From NCBI GenBank assembly GCA_022701275.1, contig CP031740.1, positions 4,351,001-4,415,000 on the forward strand: 64,000 bases of DNA, read 5' to 3'. This DNA comes from Microcoleus vaginatus PCC 9802. Its GTDB lineage: Bacteria > Cyanobacteriota > Cyanobacteriia > Cyanobacteriales > Microcoleaceae. The notes below the pieces were generated by a model that was not told the DNA's origin, made no database searches, and saw only the letters and a list, made by a program, of their open reading frames with translations. Numbering within the stretch: position 1 is the stretch's first letter; each line of letters opens with the position of its first letter. Shown piece after piece: positions 8,736-15,893 of the stretch. The position numbers and the translations under genes were made by a program.

Positions 8736-9362
8736 ATGGATATTGCAGATTATTACCGACAGTTAGGACTGAGGTCTGGTGCGAGTTTATCGCAAGTTAA
8801 GGCCTCTTATCGGCAGTTAGCCAGACAGTATCACCCCGATGTGAATCCGGGAAACGAACAGGCTAAGAATAAGTTTATTGCTATTACTGAGGCTTATAAG
8901 TTCTTGGTGAATGTTGCCCCCCACCATGTTGCGGACTCGAAAGTTGCCAATTCAACTGTGTCGCCTACTTGGACATCGGTGGATCAGGGGGTGAAAGCTC
9001 AACCGCAGGCAGTTAAAGTGGCTCGAAAAGAAGCTGCGGTTCAATCTAATGCGGATCTGTCGGCGGTGGAGCAAAAGTTAAAGCAAGATGCTTATTTTGA
9101 GTTGCAGCAGTTGCTGAAATATCAGAGGTTCCCACGGGCGATCGCCTTGATTGAGGGTTTGGCCCAGCGGGTTCCCGAAGATTTGGAGGTGCGTCAGTGG
9201 CAGGCGATCGCCTATCAGCGCTGGGGACGGCATTTGATCGGAGAAAACCAGGTTGATAAGGCGAGAATTTATTTGAAAAAGGCTGTGAAAACTGACCCTC
9301 ACAATCGGGCTTTGTGGGCAGAAGTTGAGCGGGATTTTCGCCGGCTGGAACAGATTTATTGA
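8736..9362 (+). CDS. J-domain protein with C-terminal TPR-like region
   Basis: A 208-residue DnaJ-family protein. The J domain occupies residues 1-65 with the essential HPD in YHPDVNPGN, so it should stimulate an Hsp70 (DnaK) partner. No G/F or zinc-finger region follows; instead a linker (65-110) leads to helical repeats with RAIALIEGLAQRVPEDLEV and ARIYLKKAVKTDPHNRALW, a TPR-like pair. This is a specialised J-protein rather than DnaJ itself. Its last 7 bp overlap the end of the convergent kinase gene. Confidence 0.85.
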   Translation: MDIADYYRQLGLRSGASLSQVKASYRQLARQYHPDVNPGNEQAKNKFIAITEAYKFLVNVAPHHVADSKVANSTVSPTWTSVDQGVKAQPQAVKVARKEAAVQSNADLSAVEQKLKQDAYFELQQLLKYQRFPRAIALIEGLAQRVPEDLEVRQWQAIAYQRWGRHLIGENQVDKARIYLKKAVKTDPHNRALWAEVERDFRRLEQIY

Positions 9363-10285
9363 AGCGATGTTGCGTCCCCCTTTTGCAGGGGGTCTCCGTC
9401 GGGAATTTTTAATTTTTCTAAAATAACTTGGGTATTTTCAGGTCGGTTTTCCGGTAGCGGTTCGATCAATTCGTCGATCAAGTCTAGGAGTAACGGGTCA
9501 ATATCTACAGCCTGGTTCCTCCAATTAATTTTACCAGTTTTTTCATTAACGGGAAAGTGTATCGGCTCTATGCCTGTTAATAAATGTACAAAAGTACGCC
9601 CCAGGGCAAAAAAGTCGGATCGCACGCCAGCTTTACCTAGAATTTGTTCCGGTGGGCAGTATCCAGCAGAACCTATGGGTGTGGTATTTATCTCTACTTC
9701 TGTGGCGGCGCCGAAGTCAATTAATCTCAATTTCCCATGGGCTTCAACCATCAGGTTGGATGGCTTAATATCCCGATGCACTACATGATATTTGTGGATG
9801 TCCTGCAAAATATGAAGCATTTGTTGCAGCCAATCAAGAGCGAGCTTTTGAGAAACGGACTGTTTTTTACTTAAGAATTCTGCCAAGTTTTCTCCGGTAA
9901 TTTTTTCCATTATTAAACAAGACAATTTCTGGAAATTATGGGGGAGTTTAATTTGGAAATAACCGTCAGGTTCGACTTGCGGAACAGAACCCTTTCCGGC
10001 CAGCCAAATCAAAACTCGCGCTTCTTGCTTGAACAAGCGAACTAAATCGTAATTGTGGGTCTGTTTCAAGACTTTTAAAATTTTGACAGTTCCCCATTCG
10101 TTTTCCCCGGTTCCCAAATCTTCGACTTCAAAGATGTCTGTGGGGCGTGCGGGATTGGGCGATCGCACTGGTTTAAGGATACGATAGCGATCGGCAATTA
10201 ACAAATCCGTGCCGCAAGCTTGACAATTTTGAGCAGCAGCAGGATTTTCGCGTTGTTCGCATTGAGGATTGATGCAGTAAATCAT
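9356..10285 (-). CDS. Serine/threonine protein kinase with N-terminal zinc ribbon
   Basis: A 309-residue Hanks-type kinase. Residues 1-30 hold a CxxxxC...CxxC-type zinc ribbon (YCINPQCEQ, NCQACGTDLL). The kinase domain follows with the catalytic loop HRDIKPSNLM, the DFG motif LIDFGAA and a PPE segment YCPPEQILGK. No membrane segment or sensor domain is seen. Substrates are unknown. Cyanobacteria carry many such SPK-type kinases. Confidence 0.88.
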   Translation of the reverse strand: MIYCINPQCEQRENPAAAQNCQACGTDLLIADRYRILKPVRSPNPARPTDIFEVEDLGTGENEWGTVKILKVLKQTHNYDLVRLFKQEARVLIWLAGKGSVPQVEPDGYFQIKLPHNFQKLSCLIMEKITGENLAEFLSKKQSVSQKLALDWLQQMLHILQDIHKYHVVHRDIKPSNLMVEAHGKLRLIDFGAATEVEINTTPIGSAGYCPPEQILGKAGVRSDFFALGRTFVHLLTGIEPIHFPVNEKTGKINWRNQAVDIDPLLLDLIDELIEPLPENRPENTQVILEKLKIPDGDPLQKGDATSLQ

Positions 10286-10340
10286 CTGTCTTGATACGTC
10301 CAGGACTGACGGATTTAACGAATTGAATCAATTATTAGCA

Positions 10341-10374
10341 TAAAACCCAGCAGTTCTGACCTTACTACTGGGTT
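10341..10374 (-). terminator. Intrinsic terminator closing the tRNA-like locus
   Basis: On the minus strand AACCCAGTAG pairs with CTGCTGGGTT over 10 positions including one U-G pair, with an 11-nt loop and a short T-run. It lies downstream of the tRNA-like units and of the gene at 10747-11478, which suggests that the gene and RNA units are one transcript. Confidence 0.65.
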
Positions 10375-10434
10375 TATATTTACCGCCCATTTGGGCACGC
10401 TATCACATTTAAGTCAAGGATTTAAGATTAATAG

Positions 10435-10508
10435 CATCCCGCTCTACCGATTGAGCTACCCCCCTGCGTTTGGTAGAGGGGGCTGGATATGAGCCAGCAA
10501 CCTCGATG
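10435..10508 (-). ncRNA. Circularly permuted tRNA-like unit 2
   Basis: In minus-strand order: CATCG, AGGTT, a T-arm-like hairpin GCTGG/CCAGC with loop CTCATAT, CCCCTCT, A, CCA, linker AACGC, AGGGGGG, TA, a clear D-arm GCTCAATCGGTAGAGC, then GGATG. CCCCTCT pairs with AGGGGGG over 7 positions (one G-U) as an acceptor stem, and a CCA is encoded after the discriminator A. CATC pairs with GATG as part of an anticodon stem. The tRNA 3' half precedes the 5' half. The T-loop lacks the usual TTC and the anticodon loop cannot be fixed, so this copy may be decayed or not a translating tRNA. Confidence 0.5.
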
Positions 10509-10580
10509 ATGTGATTTTCCTGACATTCGTTTTAGCGATCGGCGGTGAATGCTGAGTTTAGAGTAATAGCTTGCTGTTAA

Positions 10581-10672
10581 ATTTGTACGCAATGCTGCCT
10601 CTGCCAATTGGGCTACCCCCCTATTTTGGGTAGGAGGGACAGGAGTCGAACCTGCACTATCACATTTGTACG
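10581..10672 (-). repeat. 9-nt direct repeats flanking tRNA-like unit 1
   Basis: CGTACAAAT occurs at 10664-10672 and again at 10581-10589 in the same orientation. The offset is 83 nt, close to a tRNA length. Joining the ends anywhere inside the repeat gives the same circular sequence with a 7-nt loop between GCATT and AATGT. Confidence 0.7.
10591..10666 (-). ncRNA. Circularly permuted tRNA-like unit 1
   Basis: In minus-strand order: AATGT, GATAGT, T-arm GCAGG-TTCGACT-CCTGT with a canonical T-loop, CCCTCCT, A, CCC, linker AAAAT, AGGGGGG, TA, D-arm GCCCAATTGGCAGAGGC, A, GCATT. The acceptor strands pair over 7 positions (one G-U), and GCATT pairs with AATGT over 5 positions (one G-U) as an anticodon stem across the open ends. 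The order is 3' half then 5' half. If the ends joined inside the flanking 9-nt repeat, the loop would be GCGTACA, anticodon GTA, with C rather than U at position 33. It starts about 80 nt after the stop of the upstream gene on the same strand. Confidence 0.6.
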
Positions 10673-10746
10673 GTTTAAGTTGAAGTTTTAGATTGAACTT
10701 GTACTCTGTTTAGATATTAAACCATAACTATCCAAAAAGCAAGCAA

Positions 10747-11478
10747 TTAGCGGAAAATAAATTGAAAAATTCGCTCTCCCACTCTCTGTTCCTCAACTTC
10801 AGAATTGTTAGCTTCTTCGCGGGCGAACATAACAGCTTGCTGCAATATTTCCACCCTTTGTAGCAACTCATTGATCCGCCGTGCTGGTAAAGCTCCAGAA
10901 AACTTGACAGTCCGCCAATAGCCGATCGTAATATCTTCGTAATAAATATCGACTTGAGCCGGATGGTGTTCGGTAGCTTCAGCTTTAACGTGATTGCGCG
11001 GAGTTTTAAATGTCTTAAGAGTTTGCACAGGTTCTGTTGCCCAGCAGTGGGCCGAAGCATCGAAGTTCCAAGTCTCGGAAGCATCTAAGACTGGAAGTTT
11101 TTTGATAAATGCTTGCAAATCTGCTAACTGCTTTTCAAGGAATAGCAAATAGCTGACGGGAACTTGACTCAAAAGCACGTTTCCGTCTACAGTTACGTCC
11201 GCCCTGGCGCTACAATTTGTCCAATCTTTGGTTGCGGTTACGTCGAAGAGTTTGGTCAACACTTCAGTCGTTTTGCGGATAATCTCTTCTGCTTTGACTT
11301 CAACTTTTTTGGACTCTGGCGGTAGTTGTTCGCCTTCTTCGTCTTTGGGACGGTAAGTGCGGGAGATTCCAGAAAGCACAGCGGGCTTCTGGAGCGCTTT
11401 TTGAGCTTCTGCCAGTTCTTGAACCGAGCGGCTTTTGATGCCTTTTTCGATCGCAATAATCTGATTTAAGCGTGCCAT
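10747..11478 (-). CDS. Conserved protein of unknown function (DUF7873-like) upstream of tRNA-like units
   Basis: A 243-residue soluble protein starting MARLNQIIAIEKGIKSRSVQ. Recognisable conserved-looking segments are LSGISRTYRPKDEEGEQLPPE, LFDVTATKDW, PVSYLLFLEKQL, PRNHVKAEATEHHPAQVDIYYED and WRTVKFSGALPARRINELL. From memory it resembles a family known in actinobacteria and phages that I associate with DUF7873; this was not verified. No signal peptide, membrane segment or known catalytic motif is visible. The spread of conserved charged residues and its position directly before two permuted tRNA-like units suggest an RNA-linked role, which is inference. The promoter should lie in 11479-11600. 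Confidence 0.7.
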   Translation of the reverse strand: MARLNQIIAIEKGIKSRSVQELAEAQKALQKPAVLSGISRTYRPKDEEGEQLPPESKKVEVKAEEIIRKTTEVLTKLFDVTATKDWTNCSARADVTVDGNVLLSQVPVSYLLFLEKQLADLQAFIKKLPVLDASETWNFDASAHCWATEPVQTLKTFKTPRNHVKAEATEHHPAQVDIYYEDITIGYWRTVKFSGALPARRINELLQRVEILQQAVMFAREEANNSEVEEQRVGERIFQFIFR

Positions 11479-11952
11479 TGTTCGATTTTATTGACGCTGA
11501 ACTCACATCAAGTCCGGTTGATTTTGATAATCAAATTGTTTGTCCTGTGGCTTTTAGGGCTTTGAGGACTTCAGTCCTCAGTACAAACCTCACGATCGTT
11601 CTTTAACCAGACTTGTTCAGTTTGTAGTATTACATAATTCAATATAGATTACAAATTTTTTTTGTAGGCGCGGTGCCAAGAGCACCCGCCACTACCCGTG
11701 CCAAGCAATTTATCTCTCAAAAAATCGGCAAAATCTCTAGCGTCGCTGCCAAAGTGTAGCAAATATAACTCTTTGTCAGCGCTCCAACTACCTCTTGAGA
11801 TAGATGCGGAAATCCCTCCCAAGGCGCGTTGTCATATGGGGAAATATTTCTTAACATATAGATAACAAAGGGAATCCGAGGAGACACCAAAAATCCTTAA
11901 GCCCTTGGGGTGCCCCGGTTAATCAGACTTTTCGCAAACAAGGGCTAAATCA
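11479..11952. other. Intergenic region with a short palindrome
   Basis: The gap lies between divergent genes. TGAGGACT/AGTCCTCA (11563-11580) forms a palindrome followed by AGTACAAACC, a motif related to the inverted repeat at 58344-58381. A second GC-rich imperfect repeat (GGCGCGGTGCC) is near 11670. No coding frame or RNA gene was recognised. Confidence 0.5.
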
Positions 11953-12207
11953 ATGAACAAGCAGCAAAACTCCCAAGTTTCAGCATTTTTGCCCATGCTC
12001 CAAAAAGGCATTTGGCTGTTTGGGATTCTCTCTTGGATATTCGGGCTGACAGATAGAACTATTGCACTATTATCTGACGGATATTTGTCGGCGATCGATA
12101 TTGTCCAGCTATTTACAGCATCCTTTTTCTTCATTAGCTGGCTGTTTTTAAGCCCGTTTCTGGGTCTTAACTCCCAGAGTCAGCCGAAGGAAGAAGCATC
12201 TCCCTAG
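11953..12207 (+). CDS. Small two-helix membrane protein
   Basis: An 84-residue protein with two hydrophobic segments, about 18-36 (GIWLFGILSWIFGLTDR) and 48-70 (VQLFTASFFFISWLFLSPFLG), and a polar C-terminus. AAGGG lies 9 nt before the ATG. No family is recognised. A minus-strand frame overlaps it, but the hydrophobic pattern and start context favour this strand. It ends 4 bp before the stop of the convergent EI24 gene. Confidence 0.55.
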   Translation: MNKQQNSQVSAFLPMLQKGIWLFGILSWIFGLTDRTIALLSDGYLSAIDIVQLFTASFFFISWLFLSPFLGLNSQSQPKEEASP

Positions 12208-12210
12208 TTT

Positions 12211-13104
12211 TTAATTTGTAATGTTAGTTTCTCGATCGCTATGAGTTTCTTCTGGGGCAAAGCGGGCCGGCCAAATGCGATCGCAAAAAAACAAAGTTCC
12301 CGCCGTCACGCACAGCGGAATCGCCAACAGATTCAACAGGGGAATGCTCACCAAACCCAAACAAACCACACCAAAACTCCCGCTGGCCGGCAAACTCGCC
12401 CAAATTATCTCCAACTTCTCCTGAAAAGGTCGCCTGCGCCTCTCCAAAGGTGCATCTAAAAAGTCCAAACAGACAATAGTCGCGCCCAAAGCTACGCCAC
12501 CCAAACTGCTAAGAATAGAGCCGACACCAGGGAGAAAATTTAGCAGCAGCAGCGGTATACCGACGCTCAACAAAATTTGTAGTTTTCGCAGTTCAAAGGC
12601 GATCGCCCTTTGAATATCCCCAAAACTACTCGCCAAATTCATTGGTGCTTCTGCGGGCAATTGACCGTTCCGCAGCAGTTCCAATTGTTCGGAAAGTTGG
12701 CCGTACCAGGGTGAACCTAAAATTACGCCAAACTGCACTAACAAAAATCCAATTATCAGCAAAAGTCCTGACACTAGGAGTACGCGCAGCAGCCAGCCGA
12801 AAGCGACTGTTAACACCCCAAGAAAGCTCAGCCAAGCTGGAAAACTAGCAATTAGAGCATTAAATCGGACGGACAAATCGGCAACTAAAACGTCTATCCC
12901 TGCCAAACTGGGAAATAGCAAGCTTAAATAAAGACCAATACCAATTATAAAATTTAGCACCACGGGAACTAATACATAAGTCCACAGCTTGGGAGTTTGC
13001 AAAATCAGCGTGAAAGCTCGCAAAGGATAGGTGAAACCTGCCAGGAGTCCAATTGGTGCGGTAATGGCGGCGTGGGCGGGGTTTGAATTTAGCTGTTTTG
13101 ACAT
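12211..13104 (-). CDS. EI24/CysZ-like membrane protein
   Basis: A 297-residue polytopic protein of the EI24 domain family. The start segment HAAITAPIGLLAGFTYPLRAF is followed by about five hydrophobic segments, and the hallmark region GSPWYGQLSEQLE and GIPLLLLNFLPGVGSILSSLG is present. CysZ members carry sulfate, but cyanobacterial members are not assigned and no cys genes are nearby. Located in the cytoplasmic or thylakoid membrane. Confidence 0.8.
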   Translation of the reverse strand: MSKQLNSNPAHAAITAPIGLLAGFTYPLRAFTLILQTPKLWTYVLVPVVLNFIIGIGLYLSLLFPSLAGIDVLVADLSVRFNALIASFPAWLSFLGVLTVAFGWLLRVLLVSGLLLIIGFLLVQFGVILGSPWYGQLSEQLELLRNGQLPAEAPMNLASSFGDIQRAIAFELRKLQILLSVGIPLLLLNFLPGVGSILSSLGGVALGATIVCLDFLDAPLERRRRPFQEKLEIIWASLPASGSFGVVCLGLVSIPLLNLLAIPLCVTAGTLFFCDRIWPARFAPEETHSDRETNITN

Positions 13105-13193
13105 ATTTTCTGCTTTTGAGGACTCGACTCTATTTTCTATTATCCACTTTCCATTATTATTGCTGATGAGGATTTATCGCAGGTAGCCCAAAA

Positions 13194-13985
13194 GTGAAGC
13201 TTTTTATTTACCATACCCCGGAACTTACGCCAGCCGACAAAATGCCGGCTTGCGCGATCGCAGTTGATGTGCTGCGGGCGACTACGACAATGGCAACGGC
13301 CCTGAATAATGGGGCGGAAGCTGTCCAAGTTTTCAGCGACTTAGATAAGCTAATGGCCGAGAGCGAAAAATGGCCTGCAGATAAGCGGATTCGCGCCGGA
13401 GAGCGCGGCGGCGGCAAAGTTGAGGGATTTGACATGGGGAATTCCCCCTTCGACTGCACGCCAGAAAAGGTGACTGGGAAGCGAATTTTTATCAGCACAA
13501 CTAACGGTACTCGGGCTCTGGAGCGAGTGCAAGCTGCTGCAACTGTGTTAACGGCGGCTTTGATTAACCGCAAATCTGTGGTGCAGTTTTTGTTAAATAA
13601 ACAGCCGGAAACTATTTGGATTGTGGGTTCTGGTTGGGAAGGGAGTTATTCGTTGGAAGATACGGTTTGTGCTGGTGCGATCGCCCAAAGTCTGCTAGCA
13701 GAAAGCGGTATTCCTGCGAGCGATTTTGCTGGTAACGATGAAGTATTTGGGGCTATTGCTCTTTACCTGCACTGGCAAGATCGGTTGCATGAATTGTTGG
13801 AAAGAGCCAGTCACGGCCAGCGCCTCCTCGGTTTAGGGGTAATTGAAGATTTAAAATATTGCGCGCAAACGGATACTTTAGATGTGCTGCCGGTGCAGCG
13901 AGAACCGGGAGTTTTGGTTAAGTCGGATTTTAAAATTCCTCAAGCTAATTTCTGGGCTCAATCTTCGGAAAAAACGGCGAATTAA
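13194..13985 (+). CDS. comB: 2-phosphosulfolactate phosphatase family protein (ComB)
   Basis: The 263-residue protein starts at a GTG ([10 protein letters not shown]). Family motifs are [46 protein letters not shown] and [19 protein letters not shown]. ComB hydrolyses 2-phosphosulfolactate in the coenzyme M route of archaea; cyanobacteria lack that pathway, so the natural substrate here is unsettled. Divergent from the EI24-type gene with an 89-bp gap. Length is normal for the family. Confidence 0.88.
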   Translation: MKLFIYHTPELTPADKMPACAIAVDVLRATTTMATALNNGAEAVQVFSDLDKLMAESEKWPADKRIRAGERGGGKVEGFDMGNSPFDCTPEKVTGKRIFISTTNGTRALERVQAAATVLTAALINRKSVVQFLLNKQPETIWIVGSGWEGSYSLEDTVCAGAIAQSLLAESGIPASDFAGNDEVFGAIALYLHWQDRLHELLERASHGQRLLGLGVIEDLKYCAQTDTLDVLPVQREPGVLVKSDFKIPQANFWAQSSEKTAN

Positions 13986-14012
13986 ATTTTTCGGCGAGTG
14001 CAGTATTAGTAA

Positions 14013-14030
14013 GGTGCGCCTAGGCGCACC
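14013..14030. repeat. 18-bp perfect palindrome followed by CTACG
   Basis: GGTGCGCCTAGGCGCACC is a perfect palindrome between convergent comB and the LpxB-like gene. It may serve as a two-way terminator or be a dispersed repeat. GGGTGCGT/ACGCACCC at 61715-61772 is a looser relative. Confidence 0.6.
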
Positions 14031-14118
14031 CTACGGAAATTAGTAGTTACCGAACAAGATTTTTTTAAAAGAAAGTAGTATTAAAGATACTGGGCAGGAA
14101 CACAAAATTGTTTTGTTC

Positions 14119-15534
14119 CTAGTGGATTGCAGGCAATTGAGAATTGCTGTATTCACCGCCGAAGCGCTGAATTAAACACTCGGCAATTCTGGCTGCTGCA
14201 CCGGGTTCTCCCATGCGGCGCAAGCCATTTTCAGCGATTAGCTGTAACCTGTCGGGGTCGCGGAGCAAAGACTGCACGGCGCCGGCAACTTCGGCGGGAT
14301 GTTTGACTAAAATTAATGACGGGCCTAACAGGCGACTTTGATCTTCTGCAAAAGCTGGAGTAAATTGTGGGCCGTTTCCGGGAATGGCGATCGCGGGTTT
14401 TCCTAAACCTACAAATTGTTCTGTAGCCGTTCCTGCCATTGCTATTGCTAAATCTGCTTCGTACAAACAATCGTTAAAACTTTGCTGAGTCAAAATCATG
14501 GTGGCGTTTCTCTGCACAAATGTCAGCGGCAATAGCAAATTAGGAGATTCTTTCTGAATTTCTTGAGCGCTAGAAACAGGAGGTCGCAAAATACTTCCTT
14601 CTCGCCGCTGCGTTCTAATTTCGCCGTCTTGTCGCCAGCCGAAAAATTCTAAACTAGGTCGCAAAGCTTCTAAATTTAACTGAGGAGAAATGGCTCCAAA
14701 AAATAACAATTTGCGATCGGCAAACAGCGACAAAATTCCGGCTACAGCCTCTATTATTACCAGCCAATTAGCATAAGCTTCCGGCGCTCTAGAACCGGGG
14801 AGTAAGGTGATGACGAGCGATCGCGACCTTTCCCGAAACTCTGCGTCAGGGCCGTAAAAACCGGCTGGGTTTTCCGGTTGGAGTCCGTCCATCATCGGGT
14901 TTCCGAGATTGTAAGCGGGAATTCCCAGCTTTTGTAAAGTCTCGGCGGTTAGCGCGTCCCTGGCAAAAACGGCCCGACAGCGCGATCGAGTCATCAACCA
15001 GCGCTCCCAAGGCAAATAAACCGAGCGCGGGCAACCCCACCAACCCAAGACTCGGGATTTGCGAGCCAGAGGCCCGTTCTCGTCCCGCAAATAATACTCG
15101 GACTTAGCAGTACCGACAAAGGCATAGGGCGCGCCGCTGAGCCAAGCAAACAGCAGCGGTACAATATCCCCGCAGGCTAAAATAACGCCGTCTTGATTCC
15201 CAGACTGTTGTTGGGTCCGCACCCAAGCGCGGATGGCTTTAAACTGAGCGATGGTTAACTGAAGCAGGCCGCCTTTAACATCGCGCAAAAATTCCCTCCC
15301 GTCCATGTAAATAAAGCCGCCCGAAGGCATCCGCTGCACGGGGCCGATGATGCGGGCGTTTTCTAGTTGAGCGAAAGCTTGCCCTTCACCCACTAGCGGA
15401 AACACGGCTAATTCTGGCGGATGCGGGTGCTGTTGCAGTTCCTGCAAGATGCGAAGGGCGATCGCGTCTTCTCCGTGGCCGTTACTGAGGCAAAGTAATT
15501 TCAATCCCAACTCTCTCAAAAACTCTATTATCAA
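14119..15534 (-). CDS. Lipid-A-disaccharide synthase-related glycosyltransferase
   Basis: The 471-residue protein belongs to the LpxB-related family widespread in cyanobacteria and plant plastids. LKLLCLSNGHGEDAIALRIL at the start, GSRAPEAYANW in the middle and MAGTATEQFVGLGKPAIAIPG near the C-terminus mark the two Rossmann-like domains of a GT-B fold. Family members are around 400 residues; some excess is in a loop around RREGSILRPPVSSAQEIQKE. True LpxB acts in lipid A synthesis; the substrate of this branch is unknown. The precise start could be slightly downstream. Confidence 0.85.
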   Translation of the reverse strand: MIIEFLRELGLKLLCLSNGHGEDAIALRILQELQQHPHPPELAVFPLVGEGQAFAQLENARIIGPVQRMPSGGFIYMDGREFLRDVKGGLLQLTIAQFKAIRAWVRTQQQSGNQDGVILACGDIVPLLFAWLSGAPYAFVGTAKSEYYLRDENGPLARKSRVLGWWGCPRSVYLPWERWLMTRSRCRAVFARDALTAETLQKLGIPAYNLGNPMMDGLQPENPAGFYGPDAEFRERSRSLVITLLPGSRAPEAYANWLVIIEAVAGILSLFADRKLLFFGAISPQLNLEALRPSLEFFGWRQDGEIRTQRREGSILRPPVSSAQEIQKESPNLLLPLTFVQRNATMILTQQSFNDCLYEADLAIAMAGTATEQFVGLGKPAIAIPGNGPQFTPAFAEDQSRLLGPSLILVKHPAEVAGAVQSLLRDPDRLQLIAENGLRRMGEPGAAARIAECLIQRFGGEYSNSQLPAIH

Positions 15535-15893
15535 AAAATCGCCTGAAAACCCTGCGACTTCAGTCTAGGGATGAAAGGCAACTTTACACTTTAGTTTACC
15601 AGAAAAATCTTGTTTGAAATAGTACAAAACACGGTAATGGGGAGCCACAGGAGGCGCTGCTCACAATCTATACTGTGCCCAAAGATATCTGGCATTTAAC
15701 AGCAATTGCTCGGACTCGGGGAGACAACTTCTGAAGCGGCAAAATAACTTGTTTAATGTTGGGAGTTACGGCCACATACACTGACAATTGCGCGATCGAC
15801 AATTGCCAGATATCCCGCTAAATAACGCGGCGGTAAGTTGCTGCACATCTAAATTATCTGTATGCAGCCAAGCTCTCAACCATCAGAGGGCTA
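15535..15893. other. Intergenic region, no clear gene
   Basis: Between two minus-strand genes. GACTTCAGTCTAGGGATGAAAG at 15559-15580 has the look of the short hairpin-plus-GGGATGAAAG end found near IS200/IS605 elements in cyanobacteria, but no transposase or tnpB is present. Two CAGATATC-type blocks around 15690 and 15810 are weakly inverted. Nothing else was recognised. Confidence 0.35.

Noticed and set aside
10435..10622. One linear tRNA with an intron of about 100 nt (5' half of unit 1 joined to 3' half of unit 2)
   Set aside because: The acceptor strands would pair, but the intervening sequence has no group I intron features, and the 3' half of unit 1 would then lack a 5' half. The permuted reading explains all four halves, so it is preferred but not proven.
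11919..12134. 71-codon minus-strand frame opposite the small membrane protein
   Set aside because: The plus-strand frame has two clean membrane segments and a ribosome site; the minus one does not.
15559..15580. End of an IS200/IS605-type element
   Set aside because: Only a short hairpin-plus-GATGAAAG resemblance; no transposase, tnpB or second end found.
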